Below are positions 7,937-18,408 of a stretch of DNA of 38,362 nucleotides, in pieces (within the stretch, counting starts at the first letter, position 1; the number at the start of each line of letters is the position of its first letter). This stretch comes from Acinetobacter sp. UBA801 (GTDB taxonomy: Bacteria; Pseudomonadota; Gammaproteobacteria; Pseudomonadales; Moraxellaceae). The notes below the pieces were generated by a model that saw only the letters and a list, made by a program, of their open reading frames with translations, was not told the DNA's origin and did no database searches. Both the position numbers and the translations under genes were made by a program. The stretch spans positions 1 through 38,362 of the forward strand of contig DBIN01000009.1 of assembly GCA_002296655.1 (NCBI GenBank). The letters are read 5' to 3'.

Positions 7937-8309
7937 TAAAACTACCTCAGAATGAAAAAATGTGAAGGGTCTAGCCGCTATTTATCTGCCTTTATAAATA
8001 TTGTCAAGTTTTATTTATTTTTTTCAAAAAACTGCAACATACGCACATTGCAACATACTTTAAAATTTGTGTATATATTAGCAAGTTAGTATCATTATTC
8101 AGGATTGGCCCCAATCATAAAAATATTTTGCGGGCAAAAAGGAAATTGACTTGAAAAACAGTAATGAAGCCCCATATTCCAATCACATTCTTCATTCAAA
8201 CATCATTTTAAAATCATGCTTGATTGATCAATTCCAACCCTATTTAAAGCGAATTGTGCTATCATGCACGGTTTTTCACTGCCACAGATTCAACGAAGAG
8301 TAAGCAAAG
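7937..8309. other. 372-nt intergenic region between the PA3496-like gene and rpoD
   Basis: This region separates divergent genes and is AT-rich. I see no coding sequence. Near the rpoD side it holds the extended -10 promoter listed separately. The remainder, including poly-A/T tracts around 8010-8040, presumably carries the promoter for the minus-strand gene and perhaps further rpoD promoters. Confidence 0.5.
8224..8255 (+). promoter_or_regulatory. extended -10 promoter for rpoD
   Basis: TGCTATCAT (8247-8255) is an extended -10 element (TGn before TATCAT). A TTGATC at 8224-8229 is 20 nt away, too far for a good -35, which fits an extended -10 promoter. The predicted start near 8262 leaves a leader of about 48 nt before ATG 8310. 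Confidence 0.45.
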
Positions 8310-10196
8310 ATGAGCGATATGAATTCCCCTACTTCGCAAGTAGCGGCTCTGATTAGCCGAGGCAAAGAGCAAGGTTACCTAACTTACGCTGAGGTTAACG
8401 ATCATCTCCCGGACTCAATCACGGAAAGCGAACAGATTGAAGACATTATTCAAATGCTTCAAGACGTCGGTATTCCTGTGCATGAACGTGCGCCTGAATC
8501 TGATGATGCAATGTTCGAGGAAAATGCGGAAGCTGCCGACGAAGTTGCTGAAGAAGAAGCTGCAGCGGTACTTGCCTCTGTAGAAAATGAGCCTGGTCGC
8601 ACCACAGACCCTGTGCGTATGTATATGCGTGAAATGGGCACGGTTGAGCTGTTAACGCGTGAAGGTGAAATTAGCATTGCGAAACGTATTGAAGAAGGGA
8701 TTCGCGATGTACTTCACTCGATTGCCTACTGGCCAAACGCAGTGCAAGTGGTACTGCAAGAATATAAAGATTATGAAGCGGGTGAACGCCGCCTTGCCGA
8801 TATTTTATCGGGTTATTTAGACCCTGAAACCGATGAAGAAATTCCAGAAGTTTTAGAAGACGAAGCCGATTTAGACAAAGAAGAAGATACCAGCAAAAAA
8901 CCGACCAAAGACGTCAAACTTGATGATGACGATGAGGAAGAGGAAGCTGAAGCCGAAGAAGAATCTGAAGCAGATTCAGGTCCAGACCCAGAAATTGCAA
9001 AAATGCGTTTTGGTGAGTTGGAACAGGCTTATCTTGCAAAAATTGCAGCCATTGAAAAACATGGTCGTGAAAGTGCTGAAGCTCAAGAAGCTTTAGAAGC
9101 TTTAGCGACTGTATTCATGATGTTTAAATTTACGCCACGTTTATTCGATATTATTTCGGAAATGATTCGTGGTACACATGAACAAATTCGTACTGCTGAA
9201 CGTGAAGTGATGCGTTATGCGGTGCGTCGTGGTCGTATGGATCGTACTGTATTCCGTACCTCATTCCCAGGTCAGGAATCTAACTTTGCTTGGTTAGATG
9301 AGCACATTGCCAAAGCACCTGCCGACCAAAAAGGCTATTTGGAAAAAGTACGTCCAGATATTTTGGCGTTCCAACAAAAAATTGCCGATATTGAAAAGGA
9401 GCTAGGCTTAGATGTTAAAGGCATCAAAGACATTTCTAAGCGTATGGCAGTAGGCGAAGCCAAAGCCCGCCGTGCGAAAAAAGAAATGGTTGAAGCCAAC
9501 TTGCGTCTGGTGATTTCGATTGCGAAAAAATACACCAACCGTGGTTTGCAATTCCTAGACTTGATTCAAGAAGGTAACATCGGCTTGATGAAAGCGGTAG
9601 ACAAGTTCGAATACCGTCGTGGTTATAAGTTCTCAACTTATGCGACATGGTGGATTCGTCAGGCAATTACCCGTTCTATTGCCGACCAAGCGCGTACTAT
9701 TCGTATTCCAGTGCACATGATCGAAACCATTAACAAGATCAACCGTGTATCGCGTCAATTGCTTCAGGAAATGGGTCGTGAACCGACTCCTGAAGAATTA
9801 GGTGAACGCTTGGAAATGGACGAAGTTAAAGTTCGTAAAGTGCTGAAAATTGCCAAAGAGCCGATTTCTATGGAAACGCCAATTGGTGATGATGAAGATT
9901 CACATTTGGGTGACTTCATTGAGGACAGCAACATCACTTCACCAGTCGATGCGGCAACCTCTGAAGGCTTAAAAGAAGCGACCCGTGAGGTGCTTGAAAA
10001 CTTGACTGAACGTGAAGCCAAAGTTCTGAAAATGCGTTTTGGTATTGATATGCCAACCGATCATACTTTGGAAGAAGTGGGTAAGCAGTTTGATGTGACC
10101 CGTGAACGTATCCGTCAGATTGAAGCCAAAGCTTTACGTAAACTTCGTCACCCTTCTCGTTCTGAACACTTACGTTCGTTCTTGGAAAATGACTAA
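8310..10196 (+). CDS. rpoD: RNA polymerase primary sigma factor (sigma70, RpoD)
   Basis: This is the housekeeping sigma factor, 628 residues, with full sigma70 architecture. Region 1.1 fills the first 80 residues. Region 1.2 shows [11 protein letters not shown] (about residues 100-110). A non-conserved insert with a very acidic stretch ([18 protein letters not shown], around residues 205-222) follows. Regions 2.1-2.4 run from [13 protein letters not shown] (about residue 395) through [10 protein letters not shown] and [14 protein letters not shown]. Region 3 has [14 protein letters not shown], and region 4.2 has [14 protein letters not shown] near the C terminus. It is followed by a hairpin. 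No dnaG or rpsU precedes it here, unlike the E. coli macromolecular synthesis operon. Confidence 0.99.
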   Translation: MSDMNSPTSQVAALISRGKEQGYLTYAEVNDHLPDSITESEQIEDIIQMLQDVGIPVHERAPESDDAMFEENAEAADEVAEEEAAAVLASVENEPGRTTDPVRMYMREMGTVELLTREGEISIAKRIEEGIRDVLHSIAYWPNAVQVVLQEYKDYEAGERRLADILSGYLDPETDEEIPEVLEDEADLDKEEDTSKKPTKDVKLDDDDEEEEAEAEEESEADSGPDPEIAKMRFGELEQAYLAKIAAIEKHGRESAEAQEALEALATVFMMFKFTPRLFDIISEMIRGTHEQIRTAEREVMRYAVRRGRMDRTVFRTSFPGQESNFAWLDEHIAKAPADQKGYLEKVRPDILAFQQKIADIEKELGLDVKGIKDISKRMAVGEAKARRAKKEMVEANLRLVISIAKKYTNRGLQFLDLIQEGNIGLMKAVDKFEYRRGYKFSTYATWWIRQAITRSIADQARTIRIPVHMIETINKINRVSRQLLQEMGREPTPEELGERLEMDEVKVRKVLKIAKEPISMETPIGDDEDSHLGDFIEDSNITSPVDAATSEGLKEATREVLENLTEREAKVLKMRFGIDMPTDHTLEEVGKQFDVTRERIRQIEAKALRKLRHPSRSEHLRSFLEND

Positions 10197-10259
10197 GATT
10201 GTTGCATAAATGAGCTATTGAAATTTTACAATACAGCCTCATTTATTCAACAAGACCTA

Positions 10260-10284
10260 AAACGCCTGCCCTATGCAGGCGTTT
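10260..10284 (+). terminator. hairpin after rpoD
   Basis: AAACGCCTGC (10260-10269) pairs perfectly with GCAGGCGTTT (10275-10284) around the loop CCTAT. The T-run after it is short, so termination may be partial. Some transcripts could continue into the DUF493 gene. Confidence 0.7.
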
Positions 10285-10309
10285 GATATAGAGATAGAGA
10301 CATACGCTT

Positions 10310-10603
10310 ATGACGTTATTCAACCGCACCCCATCTCGTGAACTGCAAGAACATCTTTGGGTGTTTCCAATGGATTACCCAATTAAACTCATTGGTGAGG
10401 CAGGTGATGAACTACGTATTGCTGTGGTTGAAATTTTAGTGAAACACTTTCCTGAGTTTGATGCACAAAGCATCAGCATTACCCCATCACGCACAGGCAA
10501 GTATCATTCAATCACAGCGCAATTACGTTTTGAAGAATTGGAACAAGTGCATGCGATTTATGCAGATTTGGCGGCTTGCCCACTAATTAAAACTGCATTG
10601 TAA
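10310..10603 (+). CDS. YbeD-like DUF493 protein
   Basis: The 97-residue protein belongs to the DUF493/YbeD family, small ferredoxin-like (ACT-like) folds of unknown role. The pattern is recognisable: LWVFPMDYPIKLIGEAGDEL near residue 16, then SITPSRTGKYHSITAQL near residue 57, and the C-terminal LEQVHAIYADLAACPLIKTAL-type helix. In E. coli ybeD lies directly before lipB, and the same order is seen here, which supports the call. A terminator lies between it and lipB, so cotranscription is at best partial. Confidence 0.9.
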   Translation: MTLFNRTPSRELQEHLWVFPMDYPIKLIGEAGDELRIAVVEILVKHFPEFDAQSISITPSRTGKYHSITAQLRFEELEQVHAIYADLAACPLIKTAL

Positions 10604-10624
10604 TTTTGTAGATTGATTTTCAAT

Positions 10625-10656
10625 TAACACGCTTTCGGGCGTGTTATTTGTTTTTA
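10625..10656 (+). terminator. terminator after the DUF493 gene
   Basis: TAACACGC (10625-10632) pairs with GCGTGTTA (10639-10646) around TTTCGG, followed by TTTGTTTTT. Confidence 0.85.
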
Positions 10657-10755
10657 TGCTGCCAAAATCTTATTCAATCCACAAATCCCCTACAGCTGCT
10701 ACATTTTCGTATAATAAAATCAATTTCTTGCTTTTATGGATAGGACTGCATCACT

Positions 10756-11412
10756 GTGGATAATACACAACGGCCAAACCTAATTATTCGTCAATATCAT
10801 GACCTGACTGACTATGAAGCACGTTTTCAAGAAATGAAACACTGGACTGAACAACGTGATGGTGACAGCCCTGACCAACTCTGGATTTTGCAACATCCGA
10901 ATGTACTCACCCAAGGGCAAGCAGGCAAAGCCGAACATATTTTAATGGCGACAGATATTCCTGTAGTACAGACTGATCGCGGTGGTCAAGTGACATGGCA
11001 TGGCCCGGGTCAATTGGTCGCCTATTTCATGTTTGACCTGAACCGTTTGGGCTGGAATGTCCGTACTTTGGTATCATATGCCGAAAACTTGATGATTGAG
11101 CTGCTTAAAAAATACGGTATTAAAGCCTATGCCAAAGCAGATGCACCTGGTGTATATGTCAATGAACGAAAAATTGGCTCGCTCGGTTTTAAAATTCGTA
11201 AAGGTCGCAGTTATCACGGTTTTGCTCTTAATATTGATTGTGATTTAACAGGTTTTCAAAGTATTAACCCTTGCGGCTATGCAGGTTTAGAGATGGTACG
11301 TGTGATGGATTTAGTCAATGACTATCCACATTTTGAAAACTTCTGCGCAGATATCATTGAAACTTTACAAAACAGCGGTTACTTTAATGACGTTCAAGTC
11401 ATTCACGTATAA
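10756..11412 (+). CDS. lipB: lipoyl(octanoyl) transferase
   Basis: LipB moves the octanoyl group from octanoyl-ACP to the lipoyl domains of 2-oxoacid dehydrogenases and GcvH; LipA then adds sulfur. The 218-residue protein has the family signature [16 protein letters not shown] (about residues 75-90). The catalytic pair is Lys146 in GSLGFK and Cys173 in [10 protein letters not shown], with YHGFALN between. The start is GTG 10756 with AGGA about 11 nt before it. lipA is not next to it here; a YbeD-like gene precedes it and an SCP2-like gene follows. Confidence 0.96.
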   Translation: MDNTQRPNLIIRQYHDLTDYEARFQEMKHWTEQRDGDSPDQLWILQHPNVLTQGQAGKAEHILMATDIPVVQTDRGGQVTWHGPGQLVAYFMFDLNRLGWNVRTLVSYAENLMIELLKKYGIKAYAKADAPGVYVNERKIGSLGFKIRKGRSYHGFALNIDCDLTGFQSINPCGYAGLEMVRVMDLVNDYPHFENFCADIIETLQNSGYFNDVQVIHV

Positions 11413-11460
11413 ATGGCTTTCTTTTCAATAAGAAATAAAATAGAGTATTTACTCTAAATA

Positions 11461-12021
11461 ATGATTTATAACACAGGGATTCAGCGCGTGATTTCAACTA
11501 AATCTGTGAAACCCGCTTTGCAACTGGCCTATGTCAAACTCATGATGGATGTGATTGGCAGAGGTTTAGTCATGGCAAGTCAGGTCGATGAAGAAATTAA
11601 ACAAGAAGTTGCCAAATTTCCCAGCAACTTTGTGTTGTCTATGAAAGTCTTTCCGAATGGTCCAGCCTTTGTTGCCAAAGTCACTGCAGATCATCAACTG
11701 GAATTGCTGCAGAATACAGCACAAAAACCAGATTTAACCATTACCTTCAAACATTTAAACCATGCTTATTTGGTTTTTTCCTTTCAGGAAAGTACCGCAC
11801 AGGCCTTTGCGCATGACCGCATGATTGCCGATGGCGATGTGTCTTATGCAATTCGCTTGGTACGTTGTCTGAATAAAATGGAAGCGCTCATCTTGCCTAA
11901 GCTAGTAGCAGAATTGGCGGTAAAACAATACCCGACTGAACTCAGCTTAAAAGAAAAACTATCAAGTGCAGCCAATATTTATTTAAAAGTTGCCCAATCT
12001 TATTTCAAACGGAGTGCATAA
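11461..12021 (+). CDS. SCP2-like lipid-binding domain protein
   Basis: The 186-residue soluble protein has the look of an SCP2 sterol/lipid carrier fold: FVLSMKVFPNGPAFVAKV (about residues 59-76) followed by PDLTITFKHLNHAYLVF, and a helical C-terminal half with ALILPKLVAELA. It has no catalytic motif I can name. The start could be ATG 11461, or GTG 11488, which has AGGGA at a better distance. It ends 1 nt before the ATG of the iron alcohol dehydrogenase, whose ribosome site (GGAG at 12011-12014) lies inside this gene. The two are therefore translationally close and probably one unit. A hydrophobic substrate for the pair is my inference. Confidence 0.75.
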   Translation: MIYNTGIQRVISTKSVKPALQLAYVKLMMDVIGRGLVMASQVDEEIKQEVAKFPSNFVLSMKVFPNGPAFVAKVTADHQLELLQNTAQKPDLTITFKHLNHAYLVFSFQESTAQAFAHDRMIADGDVSYAIRLVRCLNKMEALILPKLVAELAVKQYPTELSLKEKLSSAANIYLKVAQSYFKRSA

Positions 12022-12022
12022 C

Positions 12023-13207
12023 ATGACGAAGCCTTATTACGAATTTTTTTGCCCAGTCAAAGTCATTGCAGGTCATGCAGCACTTGAACACATCCCGTTT
12101 GAATTGGCAACCTTAGGCTCTCAGCGCCCAATGATCATTACTGACAAAGGCGTGCGTTCCAACAATTTGCTTGCACCGATTGAAGCTGCTTTTGAATCTA
12201 CCGATGCCGTAATTGGCTATATTTTTGACGATGTTCCGCAAGATTCAAGTGTGGCAACAGTACGTCGTGCTGCTGAGCTGTACCGTGAAAACAACTGTGA
12301 TTCCATTATCGCTGTGGGTGGCGGCTCAGTCATTGACACCTCTAAAGCCACCAATATTTTAGTCAGTGAAGGCGGTGAAGACTTGTTGCAATATTCAGGT
12401 GCACATAACTTACCACGTCCGCTAAAACCATTTTTTGTGATTCCAACTACATCAGGCACAGGTTCAGAAGTCACAATGGTTGCGGTGGTATCTGACACCG
12501 AAAAGAATGTCAAAATGCCGTTTGCATCATATTACTTAATGCCACATGCAGCCATTTTAGACCCACGTATGACGCAAACCTTGCCACCACATTTGACAGC
12601 AATGACAGCAATGGATGCCATGACGCACGCCATTGAAGCTTATAGTTGCATGGCAGCCAACCCAATTTCTGATGCTTATGCCACAGCAGCAATTAAGAAA
12701 ATCAGCAGTAACCTATTCAATGTATTAGATAATCCAAGTGATGAACAAGGTCGTTTAGAATTAGCACAAGCATCAACCATGGCGGGCATTGCATTTTCAA
12801 ACTCTATGGTGGGTTTGGTGCATTCCTTAGGTCATGCGTTGGGTGCTGTGGCACATTTACCACATGGACTCTGCATGAATTTATTCTTGCCATACGTGTT
12901 GGAATACAACAAAGACGTCAATGCTGATAAAATTGCCGAGCTGTTATTACCGTTGGCTGGCGCAGATGTTTACGCACAAACCCCTGCACATTTACGTGCC
13001 GATAAAACCATTTCGACACTCTTAGCCATTCGTGACCGCTTATACGCACTGACCAAATTGCCACGTACTTTACAAGAAACAGGTAAAGTCAGCGAAGCGC
13101 AATTAGATGAAGTGGCTGAAAAAGCCCTGAACGATGGTTCGATTATTTACAACCCGAAAGAGGCCAATTTAGAAGAACTCAAAGCTATCTTAAAAAAGGC
13201 TTGGTAA
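12023..13207 (+). CDS. iron-containing alcohol dehydrogenase (group III)
   Basis: The enzyme oxidises or forms alcohols with NAD(P) and Fe2+; the substrate cannot be read from sequence. The 394 residues fit the family. The nucleotide-binding loop AVGGGSVIDTSKA is at about residues 97-109, and TTSGTGSEVT at 142-151. The metal ligands are all present: Asp198 and His202 (DAMTHAIEAY), His267 (HSLGHALGA) and His281 (HLPHG). It therefore appears intact. ATG 12023 is placed by GGAG at 12011-12014. The upstream SCP2-like gene is tightly coupled, and a strong terminator follows. A role in medium- or long-chain alcohol metabolism would suit Acinetobacter but is not shown. Confidence 0.93.
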   Translation: MTKPYYEFFCPVKVIAGHAALEHIPFELATLGSQRPMIITDKGVRSNNLLAPIEAAFESTDAVIGYIFDDVPQDSSVATVRRAAELYRENNCDSIIAVGGGSVIDTSKATNILVSEGGEDLLQYSGAHNLPRPLKPFFVIPTTSGTGSEVTMVAVVSDTEKNVKMPFASYYLMPHAAILDPRMTQTLPPHLTAMTAMDAMTHAIEAYSCMAANPISDAYATAAIKKISSNLFNVLDNPSDEQGRLELAQASTMAGIAFSNSMVGLVHSLGHALGAVAHLPHGLCMNLFLPYVLEYNKDVNADKIAELLLPLAGADVYAQTPAHLRADKTISTLLAIRDRLYALTKLPRTLQETGKVSEAQLDEVAEKALNDGSIIYNPKEANLEELKAILKKAW

Positions 13208-13241
13208 TTCCTACAAAATAGGCCAATATAACCGAAAATCT

Positions 13242-13275
13242 AGCCTGATGTTTTTCTAAACATCGGGCTTTTCAT
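13242..13275 (+). terminator. terminator after the alcohol dehydrogenase
   Basis: AGCCTGATGTTT (13242-13253) pairs with AAACATCGGGCT (13258-13269), a 12-bp stem with one G-T pair, followed by TTTTC. Confidence 0.88.
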
Positions 13276-13404
13276 TGGTAGACTGCTGCGTCTGATGTTT
13301 TTTCATCAATATGGCCTTTTTTCTGCTAAAAAAGAAAGCAAAGATACTGACAAAGCGCGTCATTATAGAGTAGATTGGCGCGTTTTTACTTTTTTATGTA
13401 GGGG

Positions 13405-13427
13405 GGATTGTTCGTCTCAAACAATCC
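13405..13427 (+). promoter_or_regulatory. inverted repeat in the permease leader
   Basis: GGATTGTT (13405-13412) and AACAATCC (13420-13427) are perfect reverse complements around CGTCTCA, directly after a run of G (13401-13406). It is 48 nt before the permease start codon. It may be a leader hairpin or an operator, and no T-run follows. Confidence 0.5.
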
Positions 13428-13475
13428 TGAACAAACATGACTGATCCTTGATCAACGATTAAGAGGATAACGCCG

Positions 13476-14870
13476 TTGACAAATATCTCTGGGACTCAAT
13501 CGGCAGCTAAACTGCAAAAAACGCTAGGACTCTGGCACATTATTATTATTGGTTTAGCCTACATTCAACCGATGACGTTATTCGACACTTTCGGTTTAGT
13601 ATCGGAAGAAAGTCATTTTCACGTACCCACATCTTATATTTTTGCACTGGTTGCCATTTTGCTCACGTCTTTGAGTTATGGTCACATGATTCGTCGTTAC
13701 CCATCTTCAGGGTCGGCCTATACCTATGCACAAAAATCCATTCACCCCAATGTCGGCTTTATGGTGGGTTGGTCATCTTGGCTGGATTACCTGCTCTCGC
13801 CAATGGTCAACATTATTTTGGCGGTGATTTATTTAGAAGCGTTATTCCCTGAAGTGAATCACTGGATTTGGGTAGTGGTACTCACGGCATTTATGACAGG
13901 TGTTAACTTGCGTGGTGCGCGCTTTGTGGCGAACTTTAACAGCTTGATTGTGTTAATTCAGCTGGTGGTGATTGGTGTCTTTACTTGGATGATGTTCACC
14001 AAATTACAAGCTGGCTTTAATGCCGATGGCCCAATCACTGCCGAACAACGCTATCAGTTATGGAGCTTAGAGCCTTTCTGGAATGAACTGACTTCGGTAG
14101 GCGCATTGATTACAGGTGCAACCCTACTCTGCTTCTCATTTACAGGCTTTGACTCACTCAGCTCACTTGCAGAAGAAACCAAAGATACAGAAAAAACCTT
14201 ACCAAAAGCGATTTTCTTAACTGCACTAATTGCAGGCGTAATTTTCATTGTTAGCACCTATTTCATGCAGATTTATTTCCCGAATGAACCAGGCAGCTAC
14301 TTTAAAAATATTGCTGAAACGCAGCCAGAAATTCTACTCTTGGTTGGTGGCTCATTGTTCCAATCTTATGTGCTTGCTTTTGCCATTGTAACGGTAATGG
14401 CATCGGGTATTTCGGCACATGCGGGCGTATCACGTTTAATGTACGTGATGGGTCGTGATGGCGTGATCAACAAAAAAATCTTTGGTCATATCAGTCCACG
14501 CAACTATACACCTTCATACAATATTTTAATTGTAGGTGCTGTGGCGCTAACTGCTGGTTTTATGGACTTGGATTTTGTCATTTCATTGATCAGTTTTGGC
14601 GCTCTCACCGCATTCAGCTTCGTGAACTTATCTGTAATTTCACGTTATGCACTGCGTGATGGTCGTACCAAAGGCTTAAAAGACATTCTCAATTTTGTGA
14701 TCGTACCATTATGCGGCTTTATTGCAGTCTTTGCTTTATGGCTCGAAGTCGATGAAACTTCATTGAAGTATGGCTTATGGTGGGCGATGTTTGGAGTTTT
14801 ATACCTCGGTTATAAAACCAAAGGCTTTAAACACCCTGCTCCGCAGCACAATGAGTTTGATGATCGCTAA
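13476..14870 (+). CDS. APC-superfamily permease, PuuP-like
   Basis: This is an inner-membrane importer of the amino acid-polyamine-organocation superfamily with about 12 hydrophobic segments in 464 residues. The N-terminal region is close to what I remember of the putrescine importer PuuP: LGLWHIIIIGLAYIQPMTLF (residues about 17-36), DTFGLVSEESH, then RRYPSSGSAYTYAQKS and GFMVGWSSWLDYLL. Putrescine or an amino acid is therefore the likely substrate, but no polyamine catabolic gene is nearby to support it. Translation appears to start at TTG 13476 with AGAGGA at 13462-13467, an unusual start that lowers expression. A leader inverted repeat precedes it and a hairpin follows. Confidence 0.88.
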   Translation: MTNISGTQSAAKLQKTLGLWHIIIIGLAYIQPMTLFDTFGLVSEESHFHVPTSYIFALVAILLTSLSYGHMIRRYPSSGSAYTYAQKSIHPNVGFMVGWSSWLDYLLSPMVNIILAVIYLEALFPEVNHWIWVVVLTAFMTGVNLRGARFVANFNSLIVLIQLVVIGVFTWMMFTKLQAGFNADGPITAEQRYQLWSLEPFWNELTSVGALITGATLLCFSFTGFDSLSSLAEETKDTEKTLPKAIFLTALIAGVIFIVSTYFMQIYFPNEPGSYFKNIAETQPEILLLVGGSLFQSYVLAFAIVTVMASGISAHAGVSRLMYVMGRDGVINKKIFGHISPRNYTPSYNILIVGAVALTAGFMDLDFVISLISFGALTAFSFVNLSVISRYALRDGRTKGLKDILNFVIVPLCGFIAVFALWLEVDETSLKYGLWWAMFGVLYLGYKTKGFKHPAPQHNEFDDR

Positions 14871-14895
14871 AAGACAAATAGCATCTCAATTTTAA

Positions 14896-14922
14896 GAACA
14901 GGCGCTTTATGCGCCTTTTCTT
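14896..14922 (+). terminator. terminator after the permease
   Basis: GGCGC (14901-14905) pairs with GCGCC (14911-14915) around TTTAT, followed by TTTTCTTG. The stem is short but GC-rich. Confidence 0.7.
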
Positions 14923-14969
14923 GTGCCCGAAATGAGTTGCAGCATTAAATCAGCAAAATAACCAAAACA

Positions 14970-15002
14970 AAAAAGCTGAGTACAATTTAGCCTCAGCTTT
15001 TT
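14970..15002 (-). terminator. terminator after trmL (works on either strand)
   Basis: AAAAGCTGAG (14971-14980) pairs with CTCAGCTTTT (14992-15001) with poly-A and poly-T on its two sides. It suits the end of the serS-cysG-trmL transcript and also backs up the permease terminator. Confidence 0.82.
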
Positions 15003-15062
15003 ATCCATCAAGGAAGATTATTGATGCTGAAGATCGCCCCAATTTAATAAATGAATGTCAAA

Positions 15063-15542
15063 TTAGAGCAATACTTTAAAACCTTGCTGACGCCATGCTT
15101 CATACACAATTACAGCCGTTGCATTGGACAAGTTTAAACTGCGTGAGTTTTCTGCCATTGGTAAACGAATCCAGTGCTGTTGCGGAAACAACATGCGTAC
15201 AGCTTCTGGCAAACCGCGTGTTTCAGGCCCCATCAACAAGGCAACCGGTCGGTTTAAATCTGAAGTATGCGGTGTTTCTGTGCCTTTGGTGGTTAATGGA
15301 TAAATCGCATCCAAACCCACGCCTTTGCTGTCTAAATCAGCCAAACATTGCTCAAGATTATCCCAAATTTGCATACGTGCCCATTCGTGATAATCCAAAC
15401 CTGCACGTTTTAGCTTTTTATCATCCAACTCAAAACCTAATGGCTGAATCAAATGTAATTGCGCACCTGTATTGGCACATAAACGAATGATATTGCCTGT
15501 GTTGGCTGGAATTTCAGGCTCATATAAAACAACATGAATCAC
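15063..15542 (-). CDS. trmL: tRNA (cytidine/uridine-34-2'-O)-methyltransferase
   Basis: TrmL methylates the ribose of the wobble nucleotide in tRNA-Leu isoacceptors with S-adenosylmethionine. The 159-residue protein is a minimal SPOUT enzyme. It starts [20 protein letters not shown], then shows RAGLDYHEW near residue 46. The knot motifs are [11 protein letters not shown] (about residues 102-112) and [19 protein letters not shown] (about residues 124-142). The start is GTG 15542. It lies 37 nt after cysG on the same strand and is probably the last gene of serS-cysG-trmL, ending at the terminator at 14970-15002. Confidence 0.95.
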   Translation of the reverse strand: MIHVVLYEPEIPANTGNIIRLCANTGAQLHLIQPLGFELDDKKLKRAGLDYHEWARMQIWDNLEQCLADLDSKGVGLDAIYPLTTKGTETPHTSDLNRPVALLMGPETRGLPEAVRMLFPQQHWIRLPMAENSRSLNLSNATAVIVYEAWRQQGFKVLL

Positions 15543-15579
15543 TTGTTTCTCTCACTTTGTCAGGGCGCAATCATACACC

Positions 15580-16953
15580 CTACAACCATTGTAACTGTTC
15601 ACGCAGACTCACCACTTCACCAATAATGGTCAAGGTAGGCGCCTGAATTTGGTGCTGTTCGACTTTGCTGGCAATATTCGCCAACGTCCCCACCACCACT
15701 TTTTGTTCAGGTGTCGTGCCTTTAGAAATTAAGGCGACAGGCATATCCGCCCGTTGTCCATGCGCAATCAGTTTTTCACAAATGCTTTCCAAGCCAACCA
15801 AGCCCATATACAGCACCAAAGTCTGATTTTCATACACCAATTCTGACCACGGCAATTCAGGGGAACCTTCTTTTAAATGTCCAGTCAAGAAACGCACACT
15901 TTGCGCATAATCTCGGTGGGTCAGTGGAATACCCGCATAAGCCGCACAGCCCGACGCTGCAGTAATGCCTGGTACGACCTGAAATGACACACCTGCTTCA
16001 TACAACTCTTGAATTTCTTCACCGCCACGCCCAAAAATAAAAGGATCACCACCTTTTAAACGGCAAACTCGCTTACCTGCTTGTGCATATTTAACCAATA
16101 ACGCATTAATACCTTCTTGCGGCACAGCATGGTTAGAGCGCGCCTTTCCAACATAAACTTTTTCAGCATCACGGCGGCACAATTCCAAAATGGGTGCAGA
16201 CACCAAACGGTCATAAATCACCACATCGGCTTGCTGCATTAATCGTAAGGCTTTTAAGGTCAGCAATTCAGGATCACCCGGCCCTGCACCAACCAAATAC
16301 ACCTCGCCTTTCGGTGTTTGCCATTCCGCTAAAGCGTGTTGTATGCTTTGGTTTGCAGCGTCAAGATTGTCATTGAACACCTGTTCTTTAAGAGGGCTAG
16401 CATATAACTCCTCCCAAAAAATACGGCGCTCTTCTGGATTTACAATTTTCTGTTTTACCGCTGCACGCCACTGACCTGAAAACTCAGCCAGTTTTCCCAT
16501 GCCATGCGGAATACTGCTTTCCAGTTGAGTACGAATTTGACGTGATAACACGGGAGATGTGCCATTACTTGCAACTGAAATCACTAAAGGCGAACGGTCA
16601 ATGATCGCAGGCACCATAAAACGACAATGTGGCGGATCATCAACACTATTGACCAGCACATTTTCGGCTTCGCAAGCTGCAAAAACTTGCTGATTGACCA
16701 AATTGTTATCTGTTGCAGCAATCACCAAACGATAGTGACGCAACGCAGTAGATGAACTAAAAACATCCTGCACATACTGCCCATGACTCTGCTGCACCAG
16801 TTGCAGTAAACTGTCATCAATTTCAGGAGCAAGTACATCAATTTTTGCGCCCGCTTTAGCCAGTAACAGTGCTTTACGATAAGCAATATGTCCACCGCCC
16901 ACAATCAAACAAGGTTGCTGCTGCAACTTTAACGAGATTGGAAAAATATCCAC
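15580..16953 (-). CDS. cysG: siroheme synthase (trifunctional CysG)
   Basis: CysG makes siroheme for sulfite and nitrite reductases from uroporphyrinogen III. The N-terminal half is the NAD-dependent precorrin-2 dehydrogenase/ferrochelatase: CLIVGGGHIA (about residues 15-24), LVNSVDDP and SNGTSPVLSRQIR. The C-terminal half is the SAM-dependent uroporphyrinogen methyltransferase: VYLVGAGPGDPELLTLKAL, VIYDRLVS, RLKGGDPFIFGRGGEE, VVPGITAASG and PLTHRDYA. I chose GTG 16953, which gives 457 residues, the E. coli length, and an N terminus (MDIFPISLKLQ) in register with it; the frame also allows TTG 16965. It follows serS by 63 nt. Confidence 0.95.
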   Translation of the reverse strand: MDIFPISLKLQQQPCLIVGGGHIAYRKALLLAKAGAKIDVLAPEIDDSLLQLVQQSHGQYVQDVFSSSTALRHYRLVIAATDNNLVNQQVFAACEAENVLVNSVDDPPHCRFMVPAIIDRSPLVISVASNGTSPVLSRQIRTQLESSIPHGMGKLAEFSGQWRAAVKQKIVNPEERRIFWEELYASPLKEQVFNDNLDAANQSIQHALAEWQTPKGEVYLVGAGPGDPELLTLKALRLMQQADVVIYDRLVSAPILELCRRDAEKVYVGKARSNHAVPQEGINALLVKYAQAGKRVCRLKGGDPFIFGRGGEEIQELYEAGVSFQVVPGITAASGCAAYAGIPLTHRDYAQSVRFLTGHLKEGSPELPWSELVYENQTLVLYMGLVGLESICEKLIAHGQRADMPVALISKGTTPEQKVVVGTLANIASKVEQHQIQAPTLTIIGEVVSLREQLQWL

Positions 16954-17016
16954 ACGAAACCTCAATATTTAAATCTGTTTGTAAGCAATTTCATCCTAAG
17001 CCGAATCTTACTCAAC

Positions 17017-18360
<1,344 letters not shown>

Positions 18361-18408
18361 TCACAGCTGCACCTTATTACAGCAATCTCTGCGTATTTTT
18401 GTGCAATT

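Noticed and set aside
8873..8990. Frameshift or foreign insert in rpoD at the acidic stretch
   Set aside because: An acidic, variable insert between regions 1.2 and 2.1 is normal for RpoD, and the frame is continuous.
13340..13385. Promoter or terminator in the GCGCG...GCGCG stretch before the permease
   Set aside because: The two GCGC arms pair only imperfectly over a long loop, and I found no well-spaced -35/-10 pair.
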